From: Cellulomonas alba
GTDB taxonomy: Bacteria; Actinomycetota; Actinomycetes; Actinomycetales; Cellulomonadaceae
NCBI RefSeq assembly: GCF_030362835.1
Contig: NZ_JAUCGQ010000001.1
Span: forward strand, 1,839,461 to 1,903,460
DNA: 64,000 bases
Reading direction: 5' to 3'
A program made the position numbers and the translations under genes. Position 1 is the stretch's first letter, and each line of letters begins with the position of its first letter. Of the stretch, positions 40,589 to 48,002 are shown in pieces. The notes beneath the pieces were generated by a model. It searched no databases. It was not told where the DNA came from and was given only the letters and a program-made list of their open reading frames with translations.

Positions 40589-41170
40589 GTGCCCAAGATC
40601 TCCGCCGCCACGGTCGTCGAGCACCGGGCCGCGCAACGCGCAGCACTCCTGCGGGCGACCGAGGAGCTCCTGCCCGAGTCGGGCGTCGCGGGCGTCACGC
40701 CCCGGGCCGTCGCCGAGCGCGCGGGTCTCGCGCGCTCGACGTTCTACGAGTACTTCCCGTCGCGCGACGACGTGCTCGCGGCCGTCGCTGTCGCGGCCTT
40801 CGACCGCTGGGCCGCGGAGATCGACGCGGCGCTCGCCGGCGTCGACGACGCCGACCGCCTGCGGGTCTACGTCGAGGCGACCATGCGCATGACCGCCGAC
40901 GGCCGGCACGGGATCGCCTCGACCCTCCGCGAGACGGACCTCGCGCCGAGCGACCGCGAGGCCGTGATGGCGCTGCACACCACGCTGCTCGAACCTCTCC
41001 GCGCGATCCTGCGCGACTCGGGCGTGCCCGACGTCGACATCCAGGCGGCGCTGGCCCAGGGCGCGCTCGGCGCCGGCATGCAGCTCGCGGGCCACGGCGT
41101 CGACCCGGACGTCGTCGCCGCGCACGTGACGGCGCTCCTCACGAACGGGCTGTCGACGCGCGCGGTTTGA
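40589..41170 (+). CDS. TetR-family regulator of the downstream ABC exporter
   Basis: A 193-residue regulator with an N-terminal helix-turn-helix (about 12-60; PRAVAERAGLARSTFYEYFPSRDDVLA, here the core AERAGLARSTFYEYF) and a helical C-terminal domain. The GTG follows a -10 hexamer by six bases and has no ribosome binding site. Two tandem palindromes, each GACAC-N-GTGTC, lie just after its stop, before an FtsX-type ABC pair, and are its likely operators. Confidence 0.88.
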   Translation: MPKISAATVVEHRAAQRAALLRATEELLPESGVAGVTPRAVAERAGLARSTFYEYFPSRDDVLAAVAVAAFDRWAAEIDAALAGVDDADRLRVYVEATMRMTADGRHGIASTLRETDLAPSDREAVMALHTTLLEPLRAILRDSGVPDVDIQAALAQGALGAGMQLAGHGVDPDVVAAHVTALLTNGLSTRAV

Positions 41171-41188
41171 CCCTCGCCTGCTTTTCGT

Positions 41189-41221
41189 GACACCGTGTCG
41201 GTAAGTTGCCGACACGGTGTC
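41189..41221 (+). promoter_or_regulatory. Double operator GACAC-N-GTGTC before the FtsX-type ABC operon
   Basis: GACACCGTGTC (41189-41199) and GACACGGTGTC (41211-41221) are each palindromic. Together with flanking GG/CC they form a perfect 13-7-13 inverted repeat. A -10-like TAAGTT lies in the central spacer, so binding would block the ABC promoter. The adjacent TetR gene is the obvious candidate for the protein. Confidence 0.7.
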
Positions 41222-41256
41222 GGCACGTCGCCACGGCCGTGTCCGTAGGGGGTTGC

Positions 41257-42399
41257 ATGTTCCTCGGTCTGCGCGAGCTGCGCTTTGCTCGCGGCCGCTT
41301 CACGCTCATGGGCGTCGTCATCGCCCTCGTCGCCGTCCTCGTCGTCCTGCTCTCGGGCCTGTCGGCGGGCCTCGTCAACGACGGGGTCTCGGGCCTCAAG
41401 GCCATGCGCGTCATGTCGTTCGCCTTCGACAAGGGCACGATCACCGACAACGCGTTCACCCGGTCCGTGGTCGACGACGAGCAGCTCGCCACGTGGAGCG
41501 CGGCACCCGGCGTGCGCGCCGCCGAGCCGCTGGGTGTCAGCATCGTCAACGGCACGACCGACGCGGGTCGGCAGGTCGACCTCACGCTCTTCGGTGTCGA
41601 GCCCGACGGCTTCCTGTCGCCGGCCGTGTCGAGCGGCGCTCGGTCGGCCGGACCGGGCGAGATCGTCGTGTCCCAGACCGCCGCGAGCGCCGGTCTCGCG
41701 CTCGGCACGAAGGTGACGCTGGACCGCTCGGGCGTCGAGCTCACGGTCGTCGGCTTCACCGCGGCTCAGGCGACGTTCGGGCACGTCGACGTCGCGTACC
41801 TCCCGATCGACACGTGGCGCCTGATCGCCTCGGGGAGCGCTCAGGCCGGCGCGCCCACGCCGCAGCAGATCGGCGCGCTGCACTATCCGTACTCGAGCGT
41901 CATCGCGGTCCAGGCGGGGGACGACGCGACGCTCGACACCGCCCGCACCGACACCGCGGCGGGCACCATGTCGATGACGCGCACGGAGGCGTTCAACGCC
42001 TCGCCCGGGTACCAGGCCGAGACGATGACGCTGACCATGATCCGGGCGTTCCTCTACGCCATCTGCGCCCTCGTCGTCGGCGCCTTCTTCACGGTCTGGA
42101 CGATCCAGCGGACGCACGAGATCGCTGTGCTGCGCGCCGTCGGGGCGTCGACCTCCTACCTGCTGCGCGACGGCCTCGCGCAGAGCCTGGTCCTGCTGCT
42201 CGGCTTCACCGTCCTCGGCGTCGCGGCCGGCGTCGGCATGGGCGCCCTCATGCCCGACGGCATGCCGTTCTCGCTCGAGCCGGTACCCGTCGCGCTCGCC
42301 TCGATCGTCACCGTCGTGCTCGGCCTCGGCGGTGCGGGCGTGGCCATCCTGCGCGTCACTCGCGTCGAACCCGTCACCGCCCTCGGAGGACACCGATGA
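41257..42399 (+). CDS. FtsX-like ABC permease (DevC/MacB type)
   Basis: A 380-residue permease with one N-terminal transmembrane helix (about 16-38), a periplasm-side domain (about 45-255) and three C-terminal helices. The C-terminal QRTHEIAVLRAVGAS is the classic FtsX-family coupling signature. AGGGGG lies five bases before the ATG. Its stop overlaps the ATPase start (ATGA). It is probably an exporter controlled by the upstream TetR. Confidence 0.9.
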   Translation: MFLGLRELRFARGRFTLMGVVIALVAVLVVLLSGLSAGLVNDGVSGLKAMRVMSFAFDKGTITDNAFTRSVVDDEQLATWSAAPGVRAAEPLGVSIVNGTTDAGRQVDLTLFGVEPDGFLSPAVSSGARSAGPGEIVVSQTAASAGLALGTKVTLDRSGVELTVVGFTAAQATFGHVDVAYLPIDTWRLIASGSAQAGAPTPQQIGALHYPYSSVIAVQAGDDATLDTARTDTAAGTMSMTRTEAFNASPGYQAETMTLTMIRAFLYAICALVVGAFFTVWTIQRTHEIAVLRAVGASTSYLLRDGLAQSLVLLLGFTVLGVAAGVGMGALMPDGMPFSLEPVPVALASIVTVVLGLGGAGVAILRVTRVEPVTALGGHR

Positions 42400-43088
42400 G
42401 CACCCCGTCCACCACCCCCGCGCTCGAGATCGTCGGCGCCCGGCTCGAGCTCGGCGACGGCGACGCCCGCGTCCACGCGCTCGACGACGTGTCGCTGCGC
42501 GTCGACCCCGGCGAGATCGTCGCGGTCGTCGGCCCGTCGGGCTCCGGCAAGTCGTCGTTGCTCGCGGTGGCAGGCGCGCTGGCCAAGCCCGACAGCGGCA
42601 TCGTCCGCGTCCACGGCACCGATGTGACGGCGCTGGCGAAGAGCGCCGCGACGCGCTTCCGCCTGACGACGATCGGCTTCGTGTTCCAGAGCGGCAACCT
42701 GATCGCCGCGCTCACGGCGACGGACCAGCTGCGCCTCGCGGCCCGTCTCGCCGGCAACAGGACGGCCGACCCCGCCGCGCTCCTCGGCTCCGTGGGCATG
42801 GCGCACCGCGCCGACCACCGGCCGGACCAGCTCTCGGGCGGCGAGCGTCAGCGGGTGGGTATCGCGCGGGCGCTCGTCAACGACCCGAGTCTTCTGCTGG
42901 TCGACGAGCCGACGGCAGCACTCGACCGCGCGAGCAGCCACGACGTCGTCCGGCTGCTCGCCGCACGCGCCCACGAGGCGGGGGTCGCGGTCGTCATGGT
43001 CACGCACGACCATGACGTCCTCGAGCACTGCGACCGTGTGCTGGAGATGACCGACGGGCGGCTCGGCGAGCGGGTGCTGGCGGCCTGA
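42396..43088 (+). CDS. ABC ATPase of the FtsX-type exporter
   Basis: A 230-residue LolD/DevA-type ATPase with Walker A GPSGSGKSSLL, Q-loop FVFQSGNLIAALTATD, signature LSGGERQRVGIARALVN and Walker B LLLVDEPTAALDRA. It forms an exporter with the preceding permease; the start overlaps the permease stop. Confidence 0.92.
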   Translation: MSTPSTTPALEIVGARLELGDGDARVHALDDVSLRVDPGEIVAVVGPSGSGKSSLLAVAGALAKPDSGIVRVHGTDVTALAKSAATRFRLTTIGFVFQSGNLIAALTATDQLRLAARLAGNRTADPAALLGSVGMAHRADHRPDQLSGGERQRVGIARALVNDPSLLLVDEPTAALDRASSHDVVRLLAARAHEAGVAVVMVTHDHDVLEHCDRVLEMTDGRLGERVLAA

Positions 43089-43186
43089 CCGAACGCGCGC
43101 CGGCGGACCGCGGCGCGAGCCGTGGGCCGTGGCTGACGTGGGCATGACGCCGTCGCCCGCCTCCCGTGGTCGGACGACCGTCCGGA

Positions 43187-43558
43187 TCAGCCCGCGGCCC
43201 GCCGGGCGGCGTCGAACGGCAGCCGGTCGAAGATGATCCGCATCTGCGCGATCCGCCCGTCCACGACGGTCACGTGCTCCGCGCCCGGTGCGTCGGCGAC
43301 GAGCGTCGTCTCCGTGTCGTAGACGAGCACCGCGGTGTCGCCCTCACCGAAGCCGGCGACCACCTCCGCCCGCACGACGCTGCGCGCGAACGGCTCCATG
43401 AAGGCGCGGAACGCAGCCGCGCCGGTCACCGGGCCGCCGGGCGTGCGGCAGACGATGTCGTCGGCGATGTACTGCATGGCGACGTCGAAGTCCTCGGTGG
43501 TCCACGCCTGGAAGTACGCGAGCTCGGTGGCGAGCCCGGGCGAGACGTTGTCGGTCAT
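43187..43558 (-). CDS. SnoaL-like/NTF2-fold protein
   Basis: A 123-residue protein of the NTF2-like superfamily: TELAYFQAWTTEDFDVAMQYIADDIVCRTPGG is the typical first helix and strand (core AYFQAWTTEDFDVAMQYIAD), and VTVVDGRIAQMRIIFDRLP is the last strand region. Members include isomerases and ligand-binding proteins; the function is unknown. AAGGAGG lies six bases before the ATG. It is divergent from the arabinanase gene. Confidence 0.85.
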   Translation of the reverse strand: MTDNVSPGLATELAYFQAWTTEDFDVAMQYIADDIVCRTPGGPVTGAAAFRAFMEPFARSVVRAEVVAGFGEGDTAVLVYDTETTLVADAPGAEHVTVVDGRIAQMRIIFDRLPFDAARRAAG

Positions 43559-43690
43559 GGCGTCCTCCTTCGTCCCCGCCAGTGAACCGCGCCCCACCGA
43601 CACGCGGGCCGTTCGGCTACGGCCTGCTGAGCACGCAGCCGTTCGGCGCGAGGTTCAGAGACCGCCGCAAGGCGGCCGACGCGGCTGCAC

Positions 43691-43712
43691 GGTCGTCGTT
43701 GACCCGACGACC
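43691..43712. repeat. Inverted repeat GGTCGTCG-N6-CGACGACC in a 380-base gap
   Basis: A perfect 8-base-pair stem with a six-base loop. It could be a transcriptional terminator, a regulator site or neither. The gap 43559-43938 otherwise holds only the promoter of the arabinanase gene. Confidence 0.35.
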
Positions 43713-43833
43713 CGCTTCTCGCGAGCGCGGCACCAGCGTCGTTGCCCGTCGTCGGCGCGGCCGCGCTGCTGGCGACCTGAGGCGTCACGGCTCCGGCCGG
43801 ATCCGGTTCGCGGGCTTCCGACCGAATTACGGC

Positions 43834-43862
43834 TTGCCGCGAAACTAATCCCCTTCTAGGGT
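43834..43862 (+). promoter_or_regulatory. Promoter TTGCCG-17-TAGGGT for the secreted arabinanase-like gene
   Basis: TTGCCG (43834-43839) and TAGGGT (43857-43862) are spaced by 17 bases, about 75 bases before the ribosome binding site GGGGAGG at 43927-43933. Confidence 0.55.
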
Positions 43863-43938
43863 CGCGAAGTCGCCCTTGCGCGCGGTGCGGACACCGAGGT
43901 CCACGACCGCGGACGACTGCTTCGACGGGGAGGTACTC

Positions 43939-45195
43939 GTGCACGACAGCCCTGAATCGGCCAGCCACTCGTCCGCGTTCTCGCGGCGCACCTTCATCCG
44001 CGCCGGGGCAGTCGCGGCAGGGCTGTCCGGCGTCGGCCTCTCGGTGTTCAGCGCCTCCGGACCGGCGGTTGCCGTGCCCCCCGCCCTCGGCACGGGTGGC
44101 CGTGGGAAGCCGCGCGACGAGGTGCCGTTCGGTCCCGTGACCGTGACGGACGGCGGTGCCGCGGGCGCGTCCTACGCGCGCGCGGTGCGGCTCAGCACCG
44201 CGCGGCCGGGCCGCTCGCGCACGCTCCTCGCGACCTACCAGAGCTTCGGCGGCACTGCCTTCCCGCTCTTCCGCAGCGACGACGACGGCCGGACCTGGAC
44301 GCAGCAGGGCACCATCCTCGGGGCGACGGCCGCCCCTGGGCTCTACGTCCAGCCGCACCTGTACGAGCTCCCGCGAGCCTTCGCCGGCCTGCCGAAGGGT
44401 GCGCTCCTCTTCGCGTGCAACTACTGGCCCTTCGATCCCACGAACAACTCGATCAGCAGCACGAACATCCAGCTGTACGCCAGCACCGATGCCGGGCTCA
44501 CCTGGACGTTCGTGAGCATGGTGGCGCAGGGCGGGCCGCCCGACACGACGAACGGCGCGACCCCCGTCTGGGAGCCGTTCCTCCTCCTGCACAAGAACCG
44601 CCTGATCTGCTACTACTCCGACCAGCGCGACCCCAGCTACGGCCAGAAGCTCGCACACCAGACGAGCACGGACCTGCGCACGTGGGGTCCTGTCGTCGAC
44701 GACGCGACCGGCACGGAGTACGTGCAGCGGCCCGGGATGACGACCGTCGCGCAGCTGAACGAGAACCTCTGGATCATGACCTACGAGCTCGGCCTGCCCG
44801 ACGGCACGTACCCCGTCCACTACCGGATCGCGAAGGACCCGGAGGACTTCCGCCACTCCAAGGCCGTCGCGCTCGTCGACCAGACCGGCCACGCCCCGAA
44901 CGCCGCTCCCACCGTGACGTGGTCGAACTCGGGCAGTCCCCGCGGAACGCTCGTGGTCTCGGACGCCGACGCCCAGGACTTCTTCATCAACAGGGACCTC
45001 GGAGCACCGGACAAGTGGACGAGGCTCTCCTCGCCGATGCCCGCGGGTTACAGCCGGTTCACCGTGCCGCTCGACAGCCCCGGGTCGTGGCAGCGCCCCG
45101 GGCTCGCCTTCGTGATCACGGGGCCGACGTTCAACGACTCGTTCGACCCCACCAAGCCGCACCTGATCCAGGCGGGCGTCATCGCGCTCGACTGA
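43939..45195 (+). CDS. Tat-exported beta-propeller glycosidase, GH93-like (exo-arabinanase type)
   Basis: A 418-residue exported protein. The signal peptide has the twin-arginine motif SRRTFIR and an AxA cleavage site near residue 45 (GPAVA). The mature part is a sialidase-like beta-propeller with Asp-box motifs SDDDGRTW and STDAGLTW. WEPFLLLHKNRLICYYSDQRD, GQKLAHQTSTDLRTWGPVVDD and RPGMTTVAQL strongly resemble GH93 exo-1,5-alpha-arabinanases; this comparison is from memory. It probably releases arabinobiose from arabinan outside the cell. The GTG start has GGGGAGG five bases upstream. No transporter or other arabinan gene is adjacent. Confidence 0.75.
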   Translation: MHDSPESASHSSAFSRRTFIRAGAVAAGLSGVGLSVFSASGPAVAVPPALGTGGRGKPRDEVPFGPVTVTDGGAAGASYARAVRLSTARPGRSRTLLATYQSFGGTAFPLFRSDDDGRTWTQQGTILGATAAPGLYVQPHLYELPRAFAGLPKGALLFACNYWPFDPTNNSISSTNIQLYASTDAGLTWTFVSMVAQGGPPDTTNGATPVWEPFLLLHKNRLICYYSDQRDPSYGQKLAHQTSTDLRTWGPVVDDATGTEYVQRPGMTTVAQLNENLWIMTYELGLPDGTYPVHYRIAKDPEDFRHSKAVALVDQTGHAPNAAPTVTWSNSGSPRGTLVVSDADAQDFFINRDLGAPDKWTRLSSPMPAGYSRFTVPLDSPGSWQRPGLAFVITGPTFNDSFDPTKPHLIQAGVIALD

Positions 45196-45412
45196 CCCGC
45201 ACCTGCCTCGACAACGCCTGCGTCTCGACAGGACTCACGTCTGCTGTGAGCCGCGGCGCTCGGGGCGGCGGCACGCCCGGCGGGTTCCGGCCGCCGCGGC
45301 CCAGCTCTCGTGGGCCGTCTCGCGGCGAGCCTCACCCGCGCGTCCGAGCCCCATGAGGCCGAGCGACGACCGACGACCTGAGGCGCCATGAGGAGCCGCC
45401 GGATGTGTCCAC

Positions 45413-46192
45413 TCAGGCACCGCCGGCGCGCTTGCCGCCGTCGACCGCGAGCACGGTGCCCGTGATGTACGAGGCCGCGGGCGACGCCAGCCAGACGACG
45501 GCCTGCGCGACCTCGTTCGCGCTCCCCATCCGTCTCAGCGGCACGTGCTGCCCCACGTGGTCGCGCTCCTCGGCACCGAGCCGCATGATCGGCCCGGACT
45601 CGATCGGGCCCGGCGCGACGGCGTTGACGCGTACGCCTCGCGCCGCATGGTCGACGGCACTGGTCCTCGTCAGCCCGACGACACCGTGCTTCGCCGCGAC
45701 GTACGCGGACATGCCCGGCGCGGCCGCGAGCCCCGCGGACGACGCCACGTTGACGATCGACCCGCCGTCCGCCATCGCCCCGAGCTCGGCCCGCAAGCAC
45801 ACCAGGACACCCCGCAGCGAGACCGCGAGCACGTCGTCGATCACCGCGAGGTCGAGCTGCTCGAGCGGCGCCGGCCGGTGCGACAGCCCGACGTTGTTGA
45901 CGGCGACGTCGAGCCCGTCGGGCCCGGACGCGTCGAGGACGAGGTCCGCGACCGCAGCGTCGTCGCGCACGTCGACCGCGTGGACGGTGACCTCCGCGCC
46001 GGGCCGTCCCCCCAGGAGCGCAGTGCGCAGCGCGTCGAGCGCGTCGGCGTCGCGGGCCGCGATCGTCGTGCGGGCGCCCGCTTCGACGAGCAGGCGCGCC
46101 ACGGCGTTGCCGATGAGGCCGTTGGCCCCGACGAGCAGCGCGTGCGCACCCGCGAGCGGTCGAGCTGCAGGTGTGGACTCGTTTGTCGTCAT
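45413..46192 (-). CDS. Short-chain dehydrogenase/reductase
   Basis: A 259-residue classical SDR. The cofactor motif is an altered VGANGLIGNAVARLL (usual TGxxxGIG), followed by VNNVGLS (NNAG region), the catalytic Ser in SIVNVASSAG and the YVAAK tetrad (Tyr and Lys). The C terminus NEVAQAVVWLASPAASYITGTVLAVDGG is typical. It reduces or oxidises an alcohol or ketone with NAD(P)H; the substrate is unknown. The Shine-Dalgarno is weak (GAGGGTGG). Confidence 0.88.
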   Translation of the reverse strand: MTTNESTPAARPLAGAHALLVGANGLIGNAVARLLVEAGARTTIAARDADALDALRTALLGGRPGAEVTVHAVDVRDDAAVADLVLDASGPDGLDVAVNNVGLSHRPAPLEQLDLAVIDDVLAVSLRGVLVCLRAELGAMADGGSIVNVASSAGLAAAPGMSAYVAAKHGVVGLTRTSAVDHAARGVRVNAVAPGPIESGPIMRLGAEERDHVGQHVPLRRMGSANEVAQAVVWLASPAASYITGTVLAVDGGKRAGGA

Positions 46193-46373
46193 CGCGGCAC
46201 CACCCTCGGCTCGGCGTCCGTCCACCGTAGGACGCGCCCGTGCAGACGTCAGCGACCGCGGCCGCTGCTCGCAGCAGACGGGCGGCGGAACTCGCTCAGG
46301 GCGCCCCGCCGATGCCGTCGGCCGCGTCGCCGCCGGAGAGACGGCTGCGTCGCGGTGATCCTCGCGCGTCGGC

Positions 46374-46949
46374 TCACGTCGCGTCGAACGTCCGCCGCAT
46401 GACCGGTCGCTCGGGCGAGCGACGGGCCACCTCCACGAAGCCGGCGGCCGCGAAGGTCGAGGCGTATCCCGTGCTCGTCGCGCTCGGCGAGCGCGTGCCG
46501 TCGAGTGGGTAGCCCTCGACGGCAGGGGCGCCGGAGGCGCGAGCGTGCTGGACGGCGGCGTCGAGCAGCGCGCGGGCGATTCCCTCCCGGCGGTATCCCT
46601 TGCGGACGTAGAAGCAGGTCACCGCCCACACCGGGACGTCATCGACGGCGCGCAGGCGCCAGGGCCGGTCGATCGCGGCGAGCGAGCTCCGTGGTGTGAC
46701 CTGGCACCAGCCGACCGGGACGCCGTCCCGCAGAGCCAGCAGCCCCGGCGGTGGCCCGGACGCGACCTCCTCCTCGAGCACGCGGCGGTTCTGCTCCGCG
46801 GGTCGGTGACGGTAGTCCGCGCCGACCCGCCACAGTGCGCACCAGCAGCGCGCCGCCGGGCCGCCCTGGTCCAGCAGGTCGACGAGCAGCGGCCAGGTGG
46901 CGGCCGTGACCGGCTCGACGACGAGGCGAGGGGCCGGGGGGACGGGCAC
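46374..46949 (-). CDS. GNAT-family N-acetyltransferase
   Basis: A 191-residue acetyltransferase. The acetyl-CoA site is seen in VTCFYVRKGYRREGIARALLDAAVQHA (core FYVRKGYRREGIARALLDAA, the R/Q-x-x-G-x-A motif), after GVPVGWCQVTPR. Actinobacterial homologues are of unknown substrate. The start is uncertain: GTG 46949 was used; TTG 46961 is in frame, and neither has a good ribosome binding site. Confidence 0.78.
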   Translation of the reverse strand: MPVPPAPRLVVEPVTAATWPLLVDLLDQGGPAARCWCALWRVGADYRHRPAEQNRRVLEEEVASGPPPGLLALRDGVPVGWCQVTPRSSLAAIDRPWRLRAVDDVPVWAVTCFYVRKGYRREGIARALLDAAVQHARASGAPAVEGYPLDGTRSPSATSTGYASTFAAAGFVEVARRSPERPVMRRTFDAT

Positions 46950-47281
46950 GCGTCCAGGCAACCTCGATCCGCGCCGATTGTCGACCGACTGCTTGGTCGT
47001 TCACCGTGGACCGGAAGTGGGACGACGAGCACATCTCCCGTGAGGACGGGGCTGGCGCCGTTCGCCGCCTTCGCCTCAAGCGAGAAGTCGCTGCACGCCA
47101 ACTCCGGTCGACACAAGGAGCTGCCCCGCTTCGAGGCGGACAGCGCGGTCCGACTCTTCACCCCGCATCTAGGCGAGTCGGCCACCGCGGCGAGCCGACC
47201 GATAGCGTGACTGACCCTCTTGGCACCGAGCGGTCCTCCGAGGAAAGACGTGGACGGATGGCGTGGCGGCGCGGTCGGTCG
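46950..47281. other. Intergenic stretch without a convincing gene
   Basis: This gap contains only short overlapping frames on both strands with no recognisable domain, no tRNA and no clear hairpin with a T tract. It should hold the promoter of the GNAT gene and the end of the YjbR-like transcript. Confidence 0.4.
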
Positions 47282-47641
47282 TCAGAGTGGGCCATCGGGA
47301 TGGGCGAGGTCGTAGGCGCGGGAGAGCTTCTGCGGTACGACCCTGCGCCATGCATCCACGACGAGCTCGCGGGCCTCCGTGGGGTCCAGCGCCGCGAGAT
47401 CGGCGTGGACCCAGTTGAAGCGCAGGTCCGACTGCGCGGGGAGCCGGAACCTGCGTCGATCTCCTCCGACCAGTGCTGCCCGTTCTTCCTTCGGGAAGGC
47501 GAAACCCATCACCGCCTCGTCGAGGGAGAAAGCCACGTAGACCATCTGACCGACGCGGAACTTCAGCTGCCCGCGTACGTAGACGGGGTAGGAACGCTCC
47601 AGCTGTGTACCCAGCGCTCGAACGTCGTCGATGACCGCCAT
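47282..47641 (-). CDS. MmcQ/YjbR-family DNA-binding-like protein
   Basis: A 119-residue protein with the MmcQ/YjbR fold pattern: YVRGQLKFRVGQMVYVAFSLDEAVMGFAFPKEERAAL (core GQLKFRVGQMVYVAFSLDEA), FNWVHADLAALDPTEARELVVDAW and VPQKLSRAYD. The family is small, related to DNA-binding folds, and uncharacterised in most bacteria. It begins three bases after a small upstream gene on the same strand. Confidence 0.85.
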   Translation of the reverse strand: MAVIDDVRALGTQLERSYPVYVRGQLKFRVGQMVYVAFSLDEAVMGFAFPKEERAALVGGDRRRFRLPAQSDLRFNWVHADLAALDPTEARELVVDAWRRVVPQKLSRAYDLAHPDGPL

Positions 47642-47644
47642 CGT

Positions 47645-47884
47645 TCAGTCCACCGCCAGCGCATCGAAGACCCGGGGGCGCTGGATCTCGTACAGCTCCC
47701 GGTGCCGACGCGGAGCATCGGACGGTCGAACGACGATCCTCCCGCCCACCGCCTTGTCCGGCCGGAACTGGTGTGCCGTGAAGTCCGCCTCGGGAGACCA
47801 CTCCCCGGCGCTGTCGGGACGGCAGGCATCGGGTCTCCGGGCCGTGAGGAAGTGCCGGCGTGGCTGATCAACGGTGAGTGCCAT
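47645..47884 (-). CDS. Small hypothetical protein (79 residues) upstream of the YjbR-like gene
   Basis: The ATG at 47884 has AAGG eight bases upstream. The protein is basic and hydrophilic (PRRHFLTARRPDACRPD, SDAPRRHRELYEIQRPRVFD) and matches no family recognised here. The three-base gap to the next gene supports a real, co-transcribed gene. Confidence 0.45.
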   Translation of the reverse strand: MALTVDQPRRHFLTARRPDACRPDSAGEWSPEADFTAHQFRPDKAVGGRIVVRPSDAPRRHRELYEIQRPRVFDALAVD

Positions 47885-48002
47885 GGCCGGACCTTGCCAC
47901 TCGTGACTGACATCCCCTGTGGTCAGGTCGCCTTGCATCTCGACGCCCGTGCCGGCGCAAGCGGGCGTTCACATGTGGTGCTTGTCGACAGCGACGCAGC
48001 AA

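Noticed and set aside
46950-47281. Possible small gene or gene remnant between the GNAT and YjbR-like genes
   Set aside because: The frames lack ribosome binding sites and recognisable sequence.
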